A DNA stretch of 64,000 bases from Hedera helix (lineage: Eukaryota > Streptophyta > Magnoliopsida > Apiales > Araliaceae): the NCBI GenBank assembly GCA_947179155.2, contig OX359267.1:44802292-44866291 (forward strand), in the 5' to 3' direction. Of this stretch, positions 12,150 to 24,974 are shown one piece after another (the stretch's first letter is position 1; each line of letters starts with the position of its first letter). The translations under genes and the position numbers were made by a program. The notes below the pieces were generated by a model that ran no database searches, was not told the DNA's origin, and saw only the letters and a program-made list of their open reading frames with translations.

Positions 12150-12419
12150 ATACTTTTTTCGTTTTTTATTATTTGATCATTTTTGACTTTTTAAAATTAA
12201 CTTTAAGAGATTTTTAAATTCAAAATTGATACGGATTCTTTTAACTTCAATCAATACAATACAATGATGAATATTGTAAACTATCTAAAAAATATTACTG
12301 ATTATAAGTTTTATTATTTCATAATTTTTAACTAGTAATTTTAATTTTGAATTTAAAAATATTTCAAATTAATTTTCAAAAGTTAATAATGATCATACAA
12401 TTTAAAATGGAGAGAATAT
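12150..12419. mobile_element. Stowaway-like MITE, copy 1
   Basis: The left end (TTTTTTCGTTTTTTATTATTTGATC) and its interior ATTTTTAAATTCAAAATT recur inverted at the right end, which finishes AATGGAGAGAATATT. The same fold-back family is seen at 41041-41275, 45901-46105 and 49247-49445. The ends resemble the Stowaway CTCCCTCCGTTT consensus with TA at the borders. Confidence 0.55.
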
Positions 12420-12761
12420 TTGCTTAGTACTGGTGATATTATAATAAAATTAAGATGATAAATTTAAAGACGTTATATTATTTTATTTCAATAATAATAA
12501 TAATAATAAACCTCCCCTTCATATTTTTTAAACAAACAAAATTCTTTTTGTAAAACAAGAGAGAGTATATAATAATTTTGTCCAATCACATCAAAGGGCA
12601 CCAGTGACCTAATAGGATATCCAAGAGGTGATCTAGTTATCCCTCCATAGGTAACTCAATCATTCCCAAGAAAAACTAAATAATAAAGTTGGAGAAGAAT
12701 TTAACATCACAAAGAAAAAAAAAAAAAAAAAAGAGAGAAGTAGCACTTTATGCATCTCTAT

Positions 12762-12769
12762 TTATAAAA
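12762..12769 (+). promoter_or_regulatory. TATA box of the LAX gene
   Basis: TTATAAAA 48 bases before the start codon, after a 17-A tract and followed by a pyrimidine-rich leader. Confidence 0.55.
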
Positions 12770-12816
12770 TACTTCTTTCCCACAATCGATTCCTCAACAT
12801 CACTGAGTCCATAACC

Positions 12817-15800
12817 ATGGCTTCAGAGAAGGTGGAGACAGTTGTAGCCGGAAACTATGTCGAGATGGAGAGAGAAGAAAGCGATTCCAATGCTTCTAAG
12901 AGCAAATTATCTAAATTCTTTTGGCATGGTGGCTCAGTTTATGATGCATGGTTTAGCTGTTCTTCTAATCAAGTAATATTGATTATCTATATTTATTTTG
13001 TCATTTTTTATTAGATTTTTTTTCTTCCGGAAAATAATGTTGAATTTCGACTTTTTTTTTTTTGTTCAAATAATTTGTAGGTTGCACAAGTGCTTCTTAC
13101 ACTGCCTTACTCATTTTCACAACTAGGGATGTTATCTGGAATTCTTTTCCAACTGTTTTATGGCTTGTTGGGAAGTTGGACTGCTTACCTCATAAGTGTG
13201 CTTTATGTTGAGTACAGAACTAGAAAGGAGAGAGAAAAAGTTGATTTTAGGAACCATGTAATTCAGGTGCACAATCAAATATTTCTCTATTTTATTTTAT
13301 TTTCATCTACCATGTAATTAATATTTATTCTACTTTTTAAAAATAAATATATTTTGCCTAAAGAATTCTTGTTAATGTATCTAGTTGTTTAATCCTCTTA
13401 TCTAAATCTTGATACTCTAGTAATTACTTGCTTTTATAATTTAAAAAATCTGAAAATACTAACATAATTTTTCGTGTCATTTTATTGCAGTGGTTTGAAG
13501 TTCTTGATGGGCTATTGGGAAAGCACTGGAGGAATATAGGCCTCTTTTTCAACTGCACTTTTCTACTATTTGGATCTGTAATTCAACTAATTGCTTGTGC
13601 AAGGTATTAATTACATAATCAAGAAAATGGTTATATATATGTTACCAATTATCTTTTCTTTTATAAACTATGAGATTAGTAAAAAAGTTTATAAAGAACA
13701 TTTTCACCCTTTTCTTGGATGTTTTTTCCTAATGATTTTCATTTCATGATCTTGCAGTAATATCTACTACATAAATGATAATCTGGATAAGAGAACTTGG
13801 ACTTACATCTTCGGAGCTTGTTGCGCTACGACGGTTTTTATTCCATCATTTCATAATTACAGAATTTGGTCATTTTTAGGCCTCCTAATGACAACTTACA
13901 CTGCATGGTATCTAACCATTGCTTCCTTTCATCATGGACAGGTATCTAACTTTTAGTAAATAAATATCTAAATCCAGATTAGTTAGCTAGCTAGCAATTA
14001 AAATAATTTGATAGTAATAAAGTAAGTTATATTTGGCTTGATTAGCTTATTTTTACTAGTAATAAGTTAATATTTAACTAATTACTAATTAATTGATTAC
14101 TTTTGGTACTTGAAGGTTGAAGGAGTTAAGCACTCAGGTCCAACCACAATAGTTCTGTACTTCACTGGGGCTACAAACATTCTTTACACCTTTGGTGGGC
14201 ATGCTGTGACAGTGTGAGATTTTTTTATCCAAACAAGTTGATGCCTATTCTCTAATACTTATATATATATATATATAAACGGAGAGTTGGATCTTTATTG
14301 CCCATCTCAAAACATGCGGAACAGATATGGAGACATTATCACTGGTAACTCCTTTATGAGGAATGGGAGCATGTTTCCTGAAAAGCTGCTACCAAACTTT
14401 TAATATAAAAAAGAATGGTATTTTCCAAAAATGCAAGTAACTAATTAAATTACACTAATATTGATGAACAAGTTAAGTATATATTAAGCAAGTAAACAAC
14501 TTATTTTTTCTCTATATCATATATATTTGAGGAGAGTGATGAGAGGAAGGACAATCAAAACTTATAATTTGAAGGAGTGACGCATATTCTGTCAGATCTT
14601 TCTATTAAATTTTTAAAAAGTATAGCATTACTCGAAAACTAAGATCCTACTCTTCTAGAGTTCTTAAGATACTTTAAATTATGGAGTTATTCAAATCTAG
14701 ACCTTTGGTATTTGTAAATCTTATTTATTTTTGTAAACATGATCTCCCATAAATATGTATATAACTGCGGATCGATTGGTATTATAGGGAGATAATGCAT
14801 GCGATGTGGAAGCCCCAAAAGTTCAAAGCAATTTACTTCTTTGCAACATTGTATGTGCTTACCCTAACCCTACCATCAGCAAGTGCGGTTTATTGGGCAT
14901 TTGGTGATATGCTCCTCAATCATTCCAACGCCTTAGCTTTGCTCCCAAGAACTGGATTTAGAGATGCTGCTGTTATTCTCATGCTCATTCATCAGGTAAT
15001 TAATCTTTACCCTTTTAATCACCATATGTTAACTACATTATACTACATCTGTTCCACATAAAAGTTCCATTTACAAAATTTACATACGTTATGGTTATAG
15101 GTTTTTTTATCCCTTTCAGATTTACCCCTAATTGTAATGATCAGTGCTGACGTAATAATAAAATTATAATATTAAACTTGAGGACATAATATTATTTCAT
15201 AGTAACATCAATAAAAAAAATACTCTTTTTATGGAACAAAAAAATTATGCCACAGTTTAGATGGATCATTATAATGATTGCATTTTTTATAGAGGTCCAA
15301 ATGTGTCCTAATTGTTTTTATGAATTAATTGAGATACTTGATTTTTTGTGTGCAGTTCATTACATTTGGATTTGCATGCACTCCTCTATACTTTGTATGG
15401 GAGAAGTTCATCGGTATGCATAACACAAAAAGCATTTATAGGCGAGCTCTAGCTAGACTTCCGGTGGTTATCCCTATATGGTTCCTCGCCATTATTTTCC
15501 CCTTCTTTGGCCCCATCAACTCCACCGTTGGATCTCTTCTCGTCAGTTTCACCGTTTACATAATTCCTGCCTTGGCGCACATGATCACTTTTGCTTCTGC
15601 TTCGGCTAGAGAGGTTAAATATTTCGATTCATTTTTGTTTTTCAATTAGACTTCATAAATGAAATAATTATTGAACACTTGACAAATTAAAAAAAAAAAA
15701 CATTTTTTTTTTGCATCAAAACTATTGGATTTCCAAACAATTATAAAAAATATCTAAAATTTGAGCACGATAGTAGCTGACGCGTCTGCTTATGATGCTG

Positions 15801-16250
15801 CTGCTTACATGTATATATGAGCTTGGCAATTTTTGGGTTTTTTTTTTGAAACTGTTTGAAAGTTAAAAGCTCAATGATTTTGGTGTAAGAAAAACACATT
15901 ATATGTTTTTTTGGTAACTTGACAAGAGTTCAATGATTTTGTTCGACCATTAATTAAGTTTTTCTATTTATAATTTCTTGCTTGCGTTAAACTAGCTTCA
16001 TTTGCTTGGAAATGCACGCTAATTAACTGATAATTTGCCTTAATTTATTTTACAGAATGCAGTAGAGAGACCACCATCATTCTTGGGTGGATGGGGAGGA
16101 TCATTTTGCATGAATATATTTGTGGTGGGATGGGTTTTGGTGGTAGGTTTTGGATTTGGAGGATGGGCAAGTATGCTCAATTTCATTCGTCAAATTGATA
16201 CATTTGGACTATTCACTAAGTGCTATCAATGCCCTCCACACAAGGTTTGA
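12817..16250 (+). CDS. LAX3: auxin influx carrier, AUX1/LAX family (LAX3-like)
   Basis: Proton-coupled uptake of indole-3-acetic acid across the plasma membrane. Eight exons join in frame at GT-AG sites: 12817-12972, 13081-13266, 13491-13603, 13758-13941, 14116-14213, 14788-14995, 15356-15613, 16056-16250, giving 465 aa, the usual length. The N-terminus (MASEKVETVVAGNYVEMERE) is of LAX3 type. Family landmarks follow in order: FFWHGGSVYDAWFSC, PYSFSQLGMLSG, LYVEYRTRKERE, WFEVLDGLLGKHWRN, ACASNIYYIND, GGHAVTVEIMHAMWKPQKFK, LTLPSASAVYWAFGD, GFRDAAVILMLIHQ, LARLPVVIPIWFLAIIFPFFGP and the C-terminal DTFGLFTKCYQCPPHKV. About ten hydrophobic segments are visible. The start codon lies in a strong context (ACCATGGCT). 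No lesion seen. LAX2 or AUX1 is less likely because the N-terminus and KERE loop fit LAX3 better. Confidence 0.95.
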
Positions 16251-17019
16251 GTAGTTTGGTTACTTTTTAGCAAAAGAAAAAAGTTGGAAAATTAAAGGAC
16301 TAAGATACATATGTAAGTGTGTAAAAAGATTGGGATTTGTAACTTTTTGATATTGTTCTTCAGATTTTGTTTTCTCTTTTATTTTTGTAAGAGTTTTGTA
16401 ACTTGTGTGCTTGATCATCATCATCATCTTTAAGAAGTGTAACTCCCTTCGTTTTTGTGGGATATTATCTGAAATTGATTAATCCCTTATTGCACTCGTG
16501 TTGATACTGATACATTCGAGCAATTAAATGTTTCGCAATTAGTAAATTGAATTTTTTATATTCATCATTTTGATCAAGGAGCATTTTTTTCAATCGGTAA
16601 TACAGTCGTTCTCAGGATCAGTTCTAACAACTAATACGAACATCTATGACCTAGAATAAAAAAATACATTTGAAGAAAAATTCTCCTTAAAATTATTTAA
16701 AAATATATTAGTAATGACATTATAGTATATACTCAATCAATTCAGAATAAAAATAATGCCATGTTTAAGAATTTTATGCCACACTATATATAATTTCAAA
16801 AATAAAAATGTATTTTTAACTTTGAAAAGACAGGAATATTTTTGGGCGGAGGAGGGTGAGAGTAATATGTTATTATATTTCTTTCATTTCAAAATTATAT
16901 ATTTTAAAATGATAACTTTTAAATATAAAAGATATATGAAATTGAAAAACGAGTCTCAAAATTTTGAATATATTTTGCTAAAGAGAAAAAATGATTGAAC
17001 TTGTTGAATGAATCAACTT
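16251..17019. other. 3' flank of the LAX gene
   Basis: T-rich 3' untranslated sequence to about 16440, then AT-rich intergenic DNA. The open frame 16756-16998 is Lys/Phe/Tyr-rich chance translation of AT-rich DNA. No other feature seen. Confidence 0.5.
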
Positions 17020-17215
17020 TCATACACTTCTAGATCTTGGACGCTTAACTTTTCTCTCTGTGACTATGTACTTGGCATGTTAACACTACACTTCTAAATC
17101 TTGAACCTTTAACTTTATTCCATTGTCACTATGTACTTGATGTTAACGCTACATTTTTAGAACTTAAATGCTTAACTAGTTTATATGTGACATTTCAACA
17201 CTTCATCATTGTGTT
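17020..17215. repeat. degenerate tandem repeat, about 65-70 bp period
   Basis: Three imperfect units built on ACACTTCTAGATCTTGGACGC then TTAAC ... TGACTATGTACTTGGCATGTTAAC can be followed from 17025, 17090 and 17150. No coding potential. Confidence 0.6.
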
Positions 17216-17642
17216 AAAATGAAATAACAAAATGGAAGTGCAAACTTACAATGGTCCAAAAGGGCAAAAACAAATGTACCACTTACCTATATATGATCTA
17301 GATCGACCAACTGTTGCAATTTTGGCTAGTGTCTTGTCATTTTAGAGCACAATAGACATCCCATGTGCATTGCTCAAAGAGGATGTGGAAAGATCTAGTT
17401 ACTTTGAGGAATTGATTAGGTAGCAGTTTAGATTTGGTAGTGATACCACAATATTAATTTGACGAACCCATTAGGCTCGATCTTATCACATAATTGTATG
17501 CTTTGACAACATGATGTGAATTGGGGGACATATTAACTACCAAATTATAGAGTGCTCTAAATATATAGACTATAATTATACACTGCTAAATCCAACAAAC
17601 TAAGATATTCCTAATATATATGCAGTATTTGATGTATATATA

Positions 17643-17802
17643 AAAATAAGTATAAGTGTACAACATCCAAATACTACATCTATCTTAACTATTAAAAATT
17701 GGGGTATGACATTAAAATCCGTATCATGCCTCACTTTTTAATTATTAAGATGGATGTAGTGTTTGATTTTATATTTGAATATTATGTATGTAGACTTATT
17801 TT
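17643..17802. mobile_element. palindromic MITE, copy 1
   Basis: About 160 bp folding on itself end to end: the left arm AAAATAAGTATAAG...ACTACATCTATCTTAA pairs with the right arm TTAAGATGGATGTAGT...TAGACTTATTTT. The same family recurs at 62461-62628 and 62781-62955 and in part at 49496-49580. Confidence 0.7.
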
Positions 17803-18464
17803 ATATATATAAAGATTTTATATTATTGCAAAATCGTTGTCACGTTGAAGTGGAAATTCCAGTTCAACTCCATATAAGATTATCAAAAAGAATAAATATA
17901 ATAAGATTGGGGGAATATTTTGGAGTCTAAAGGTAGATATCAAAAAGAAAATAACTCCTCAAACTTAATCCTGTAAACTAACTTGGACGGCAGAATAGAT
18001 ATAGCATAGAGCTGCAAGTAGTAGACTTTTCTGTAATAGGTAGGAAAAGGAGTGGATCCCATTGCCTTGTTGGCTTTGAAAAAGTAACTTCACAGAGTGA
18101 AAAAGAACACATGACAACATGAGAAACAGTTAAGAAAGCAATCAATCTTGATGCCCACTCCAACTTTTAAAGCATATGAATTACCGGAAAAACTTCAAAA
18201 GCATATGCAACTTAATTAGGTCTTAGAACAATACCTAATCCTTCGTTTCTAGACCTAACCCCAAAAAAAAAATACTATTTAGTGTAGAAGTATGTATATG
18301 TATAAACGTGAACAATTCACAACCAAAATTAGTTATATAATTAAAGTGTTCGCCAGATAATTAGCCCATTTTACACTATTCCTCAAAATATTTTACAAAC
18401 GCGATTTTAAAAAAATATATCAATATTAGAACCCTCCGCAATATAATGTTACATATTCTATCCC
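17803..18464. other. intergenic, nothing recognised
   Basis: AT-rich sequence between two transposon-derived segments. No gene signal on either strand; the 61-codon minus frame at 17978-18163 has no recognisable motif. Confidence 0.5.
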
Positions 18465-19563
18465 TAGGGCTGTAAATGAACTTTGATGTGGGGTTAATTA
18501 TATAATCCTATCCCTACGAGACTGTAGATGATAATTGAAAAATTCGTATCTGTCTGCATCTCTATTTGAAAAATATAGATATTATTTGTATTTGAAACAG
18601 AACGGATATATCTGTATTCGGTTTTAAAGTATCCATAAATAAACAGATATGAATATGGATATAGATAGGCGTATTCACATTCGTTTAATATCCAATCGTA
18701 AATATATCCGACGAATAGCAAATATCTGATATCTAATATTTGGATAAATTCAAAATTCGTATCCGAATAATTTATATGTGTGCACGTGTGTCTATATATA
18801 TATATAATTTAATTATCAATCATCATATATTAAGTAAATATAATTTTTTTAAATAATCTCCTTACATATATAATAGTTAGTTTTTACTATCACACAAAAA
18901 TTATTTTTAAAATATGTCATTTTATTTTTAAAAAATAGAAAATAACACTTTTAAATATAATATTACAAACTGATATAAATTCATTTAATTTTAATTAATG
19001 TATTTTTACTATTGTAAAGCGTAAAATATTTAAAATGTATCATTTAACGTTAAATTTATATACTACAAGAACAAAATAATAGTTATTAGTTTGTTACAAA
19101 TATTTTATTTTCAAAACTTACGTGTGAGAATAAAAGTAGATGATAAATTAATATTATCCTTCATTGAAAATGATGTTAATTGATATATACTTTCTCTAAA
19201 GTATTTAAATTTTGATTGATTTTTATGATTAATGATGGATGATGACGTGCTTGACAGACTTTTAATGGTGATGAATAATTATTCAATTTTTTCTTTTAAT
19301 TTTTGTAAATAATTTGAATAAATTGTTTATTAGGTAACTGATAAATGAATTCGGATAGCTGAATATTTGAATAATTTATTCGTTCGAATAAATTAAACGA
19401 AAACGGATATTATATGTATTAGGATATTATTTTGAATACTGAATACATATACTATTATTAAAATAGGCCAAATACTGAATATAAATAAATTATTAATTTT
19501 TCGAATACGAATACAAATAACCCTTTATCCGAATCCATATATATCCAGTTACGGCCGTACCTA
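18465..19563. mobile_element. second hAT-like non-autonomous element
   Basis: The left end TAGGGCTGTAAATGAAC and, inverted, the right end TAGGTACGGCCGTAACTGG are hAT-like termini related apart from a small indel. Both ends carry many inverted copies of motifs such as CGAATA and CGGATAT. Flanks TCTATCCC and TCCCTCCC could be an 8-bp target duplication with two changes. No transposase frame. Confidence 0.6.
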
Positions 19564-19965
19564 TCCCTCCCCTTGTGAACGTAATGATTAATGGGGTGGA
19601 AGAAATGAAAATTGGTGAATCCTTTGTATGTATTCATGTTGTTGTAAGGTAGTGGAAGAAAGAATCAAATCTTTCTCCAGCCAGGGTTTAGCAACTTTCC
19701 TTAAGAGGGGATAATAGGCACACATGCGGATGGACCCATTCACACGTAAAAATAGCTAAGAGATATATGGTAACTAAGATACATGTGAGTTTGATACAAG
19801 TATGTCGTTTGTTGGTTGGACTGCTCTTTTAACTTCCTTCTTGATATCACTAATCACTAACCAAGGATATTGCATTAAGATTCCCCCCATTGCATTATTA
19901 ATTTAATTTAATTTATTTTTTTAATTATGATCTCCTCTATTATACATATTTTTTAATTTTTTTCG
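19564..19965. other. intergenic, nothing recognised
   Basis: Ordinary AT-rich sequence with no gene, repeat boundary or RNA-gene box seen. Confidence 0.5.
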
Positions 19966-20290
19966 ATACACATTTAACGACAAAAAAAATATATTTAGCA
20001 ATAAAATAAATTGTCACAAATGATTACCGACACAATAAAATTCGACGCAGATAAATGTGTTGTTGAAAGTATTGTTAAAAATAATTTTTGTGTCGCTAAT
20101 GTGTATTATGAAAAATTGGAGGATAACTGTAATGAAGGTGGTTATAATCCAATTTTTTATATACACATTAACAGCACAAATTTGTTTTTAGCGACTGTAT
20201 CAACGTCACTATTATTTATAATAAAATTTAATATGTCGCTAAAAGTAATATATGTAACGTTAAATATATATGTAAAAAATTTAGTGAAGA
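19966..20290. repeat. CACTA-like subterminal repeat region
   Basis: Holds several short GTCGCTAA/TTAGCGAC-type motifs in both directions and an inverted pair (GTGTCGCTAATGTGTAT near 20090 against ATACACATTAACAGCACA near 20160). This resembles subterminal repeats of CACTA/Spm-type elements, but no terminal CACTA is visible, so it is probably a fragment. The 94-aa frame across it is chance. Confidence 0.4.
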
Positions 20291-22057
20291 TGTAATTCAA
20301 GAGATCCTAAGGATATTAGGGCAATTAAAATATATAAGGATACAATTTACATATATAATAAAAGTCTACATTCTTACGTCTATATATAAATTATGTCGAC
20401 CAAGACGAAATTAAGGGCCACTGCTTTGGATCATGTAAATTGTAATGCGTTATTGGATAGATGCATGGTGTGTTTTGGTGTGTTTGTTATTATTATATGC
20501 AAATTAGTTTGATTGATGTTTAGTTTAGAAATGGCACGAAATCGATTAATTTTTTAAATTAAAAGTTAATTGAACTTGACTTGTTTATGGTTTCACTCCC
20601 ATCAACAAAAATTAAAAAAAATTATGGTTTATTAAATAGTATCCCACTTTGTCTATGGTACATTTATAACAATGTATTTAACGATATTTTTTATATTTAT
20701 TTTAGCGATATTTTAAATTTTTATTATTAAGATATTATTATCAGTTTTTTTTTCTCAATAATTTCCCTTTAAAATAGTCTCTCTCAAACAAGCTAGGGTT
20801 AACCGTTAGAGTGGAGATATGGACCATGTATATGGTCAAGCCTGGGTCCATCATCCATGGAAGATTTTAAGACTGGCTTCATCAGTGGTGTCACTTGGTC
20901 AAAAAGTTTCTCAGAATCTGAATGGTTTTACAAGTTTAGGACGTTTTTACAAGGGCTTTATACATCTATCGTGCAAAGCTGCATCAACCTCGGAAGTAGG
21001 TTAGGTCCCATAACGCTTAAGAATTATTGTGCCTCAAATCAAGATATATAGTAATACAGGAGAAAGTATTTTACTTTTCAATTTTTTTTAATGGGCAAAA
21101 AATAAATTCATTAAATCCCAAAAAATCATGTACACTAGCTAGTGGATCCATAAGACTTGGATGAAGCAAGCAAAAAAGTAATTATTACAATCCTTATTAC
21201 AAATTTAGATTCGCTAAAATATGTATTAAATTCGAGGTTAAACATAAATATGACTCAAACTTATTTCAACTCATTCAGCTCGAGTATATAAAAGTATGAT
21301 ATTTTTTTTTGCAAAAGGCAAAAGCAATTTTTTATTTATCAAAAAGGTCATAAGGAGATATGAATAAATTCAAATTCTGCTTAATATACTTCTACATATC
21401 TTATTATAAAGGAAGAAAAAGAATTTTAGGATAAAGGTACGTCGATATTGTTTATCTTTATATTTTAATCTCTTATTCTTATTTTTTAACTCTCTAAACT
21501 CTCTCATAACTTCGTCTTTTATAATAATTATTTTTGTTTTATTTTTTTACACAAGTAATATCTGCTTGTCATATTCCCTAATGTATGATTAAGCCATACA
21601 AAGTCGATTAAACTTTGACTAGTCTAGCCGAGCTTGACTCTTTGTAAAATTGATTTATATAGTTTATCATCATACTCACAAGTTGAATCGAGTTCGAAGT
21701 GGATCTGTGGCCCAAAAATATGGTTTCCATTGTACTTTCATGAGACCCAATTGTTAATGGACAATTGCTCTCCTAAAACCCATAAAATGAAATCACAACT
21801 TGTAGTGATCATGGCCCATATTTTCGGCGGCAGTTCATTTAATAACAATTGTATGATACACAACGGGAAATGAAAATGTAAACTGTTGTGTTACTTCAGA
21901 ATGTTTCTTACAAGGAACGAAAACAGCACTCTCAACTCTCTTTATACTACTTAGCTGCTTACAATTTAAAGCTACCACACGAAATATCGTTACTTAACTT
22001 TAGTTGTAATGTAATCAGAGTTGTAACTAACTAACTAACAAGCTGCTATATATTACA
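20291..22057. other. intergenic, nothing firm
   Basis: Two overlapping frames at 20819-21051 (61 and 64 aa) have relatively non-AT-rich codons but no motif I recognise. The remainder is AT-rich and may include decayed Copia internal sequence, since the adjacent minus-strand LTR and leader point this way. Confidence 0.35.
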
Positions 22058-22243
22058 TCACATGCCTAAAATACATTTTAATCCCAGCAGGCTATCTCGG
22101 TTATGGTTGGTTGTGTGCTTGATACATTGAAATAGATTGGCCTTATATGTATCTTGCTGCTGTTGCTGAGTGCCCACTTGATGCTCAGCTGAATTCTGTT
22201 GTGCATGTCTAGTCAATATGTCTGTTTTTGTTAGTTTGTTCAT
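22058..22243 (-). pseudogene. possible Copia gag N-terminal remnant
   Basis: A 61-aa minus-strand frame, Gln/Asn/Thr-rich in its first half, begins about 120 bases downstream of a decayed primer site and LTR in the same orientation, where a Copia gag would start. It is stopped early, and no zinc knuckle, protease, integrase or reverse transcriptase follows. Confidence 0.35.
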
Positions 22244-22363
22244 TGTCTTTGTTAACGCTCAATTTTGTCCAAGACTTGTTGTCGATCTGAAAGTAGAATA
22301 AACCTACAAATATGAACACACTGATGATCCGATGGCGCTCAGAAATCACTGAGAGAACCCTTT

Positions 22364-22382
22364 GGTGCTAGAATCAATATCA
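22364..22382 (-). other. decayed tRNA-Met primer binding site
   Basis: On the minus strand the bases after the LTR end read TGATATTGATTCTAGCACC, a worn form of the TGGTATCAGAGCACC primer site. It is the main evidence for a retroelement in this orientation. Confidence 0.5.
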
Positions 22383-22710
22383 TGTTTGGGAGAATAAAAC
22401 GATTAACAATGGAGGTATTAGGGCTTAGAGTCATTATAATAATAATGTGTATATATCTTGTACCTCATGTACCTTGTATTTATAGAGTTTCTACATTGTA
22501 TTAGGAGGATGAAATTATCCTTAGTTGAGTTAACTATGGAATTATCATTTCTTTAGTACCTGTAGGAAATGATATGTCCATGTAAAAGTGGAATCCTTTA
22601 TGTATATTACTAGTTGATACTTAGTTGACAAATAATGTCAAGCGGGTAAATACTTTGGGCCTATACAAGTTCAAGGGAAGATAAGACTATATATATTTAA
22701 CCGCTGCTCA
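22383..22710 (-). repeat. LTR of a decayed Copia-type element
   Basis: Read on the minus strand it starts TGAGCAGCGG and ends CTCCCAAACA (TG...CA, 328 bp), with CTATAAATACAAG about 100 bases before the end as promoter. A decayed primer site and leader follow to the left. No partner LTR was found in the window, so the element is truncated. Its outer end abuts a CACTA terminus at 22711. Confidence 0.5.
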
Positions 22711-22815
22711 CACTATAAGAAAATATGTTATTAGCGACCGCCTGTTGCAGTTGTTACTGGTATTTTTAGCGACCGCCGTAAGCGATCGCGGTTGAATTTG
22801 GTCGCTATTGGCAAT
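22711..22815 (+). mobile_element. CACTA (En/Spm) transposon terminus
   Basis: CACTATAAGAAAATATG at 22711 is the classical CACTA end. It is followed by subterminal motifs TTAGCGACCGCC, TTTTTAGCGACCGCC and their inverse GGTCGCTATTGG. No matching right end was found, so only this terminus is claimed. Confidence 0.65.
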
Positions 22816-24704
22816 AGAACCCCTAATTGGCGAAATATGGCCTTAACATTGCCTCCCACTCCTTAGTTTTATTTATAAGGCTAAGGGCGTAGGAATATTA
22901 AAGTCCAAAATAATTGAGCTCCTCATCAAAGTTCTTTGGACTTAAGGTTCAAAGAAGAGTGAGGGCTCCCTTAGACTGCGAGTGCTAAAAAATAGTGATC
23001 TTATGATTAGAGATGACAGTCGTAATTAAGATGTGATGTTTACCCGAAGATAATATTTTATACAAAATTTATCCGATTCGGGAAGATTCACGATAAATGT
23101 ATAAATAATTATGACATGGGTAAAATAAAAGTTGAACTGGAAGTTTGTTTTTTTTAAATTTTAAAAATTAATCAGAAATTGAAAACATTAATTTTATGCC
23201 ATCATGAATAACATAGAACAGAGTACACAATATATTACTAGTAATTAAGTGATGATATAATGTGTTAAAAAATGTGCAATAAATTAAGTGGCAAGTTAAT
23301 TGAATAATGAAGATAAATACTTATCTTTATTTTTATAATTGTTGTCCTACTTTGTGTATGTAGATGATATCCAGTAGAATATTGAGTTGAATCTTATTCA
23401 ACACTGAACTTGTACGTTCGAACATGTATGTGTCCCTCAATCCTTCGAATTTTTTATTTTTTAAAAAAATAAAGTTGTAAAGGATTTTAAGATTAACAAA
23501 AGATCTATTAAAGGGGGTTAATTCAAAGTCACTAAATTAGTTGATGGTGAATTATAAAAAAAAATCTTTTTGAAGTGTGCAAGGCTTGTGCGACGTCCTT
23601 TAAGCTTGCGCACGCGGGGCAAGTGTTGGGTACTAGAGCGCGCAGACGGGCAGTGGGTAAGCGTGGACGTGGGCATGTGTGGCGTGCGTTGGGGCACGGG
23701 AGCTGCCAAGCATGTTAGGGCGCTCCAAAAATAAATCTGCTACCAAGAAATACTAGGGCTCAATTCTCTCTAAAGCTCTCAATTTTTCATATGCCAAAAA
23801 GTGGTATTATCTCTACTATTTCCCTATTTATATTTAAGATTGGCGATTAAATTGATTACAATCCAATGATTGGGGAATAATTGAGCACAAACCCCTATAT
23901 TCACGCACTCGTGGGACTTCCTCCTTGTCATGTCGTTACAACCTTTTAACTTCTCACATGCATGTGAGGAAATATAGACCTTTTGAGTTACCGTATAGGG
24001 ATTTTTATTGATTGGATCGGGTCTATCAATACTAAATACTTTTGCCTTCATTGTTAATCTATAGTCTGTTCTTATTCTCATATCGGATGTATTTTTAACT
24101 GTCTAAACTGTCAAGTATTTTTGGTGATTTTCTTTGTACAAATTCACATTCAAATTGATAATTGAATGTGTGAACATGCAGAAATAAACGTTAATAGTCC
24201 TCCATAGGGTTAGTACAACTGTACAAGAGAGTACCGACTTGGATTATGAATCTACCAATGCAAATCTAAAAAGATTCTCTTTTCTCATGTCATTTTTTAA
24301 AAAAAAAAAAAAAAAAAAAAAGAATTTCAATCATGAAGTCTCAAATTAAAGCAGCAACTCCATTTTTTCTAGTCAAGATTTCTTATGGCAAGATGTACGC
24401 TGTCATCTTGTAATTTTAAAATCTTATTTCTTTCGCATTTTGTTTAATGATTCTGTTTTACTGACGTGATTGATGCAATTGTTAGAAAAGATAGTATAAT
24501 TTTCCTGTGACGAAATCAATTTTAGCTATCCTAAAATTTAATAGTGATGTGATTGATCATACAATTTTTACAAGAGATTACACATTCATATTATTTTTTT
24601 TATAAATAATTTCTGGCTACATGGAAGGTCCCTTGTAATAAGAGATATTAAGCCCATGACAGCCATAAAGTAAACATCTTTCTTCCATTTAAGGGGTGGA
24701 GGGA
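22816..24704. other. intergenic with a GC-rich island
   Basis: AT-rich apart from about 23570-23730, which is strikingly GC-rich with many GCGC/GTGCG motifs. Just right of it, on the minus strand, lies ATATAAATAGGG (near 23827) and an A/T-rich leader-like stretch, so part may be an unrecognised LTR in minus orientation. A 23-A tract lies near 24300. No protein recognised. Confidence 0.4.
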
Positions 24705-24974
24705 CGCTATAAGAAAAAAGTTTTTTTCCGACGAATTTTTTGATTGAAAATAAGTTTATTTTATTAAAAATTAATTATTTTTTATGGAATTTTCGTCGGA
24801 AACAACTTTTAATTTAAAAAAAAAATACCAGTCATATAAATCAACGTGTACCAATCTTTTATACAGTAGAAGAAAATAATTCACACCAAGTTTATCAATG
24901 CTTATCAATGCTTCTACAATTCTAGAATAACAAATTTACAAACTGCTAGCAAAAACAAATTAATGCTTCTACCA

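Noticed and set aside
20819..21051. Overlapping 61- and 64-aa frames as a gene
   Set aside because: No motif, splice structure or homology I recognise, and two frames overlap without either being favoured.
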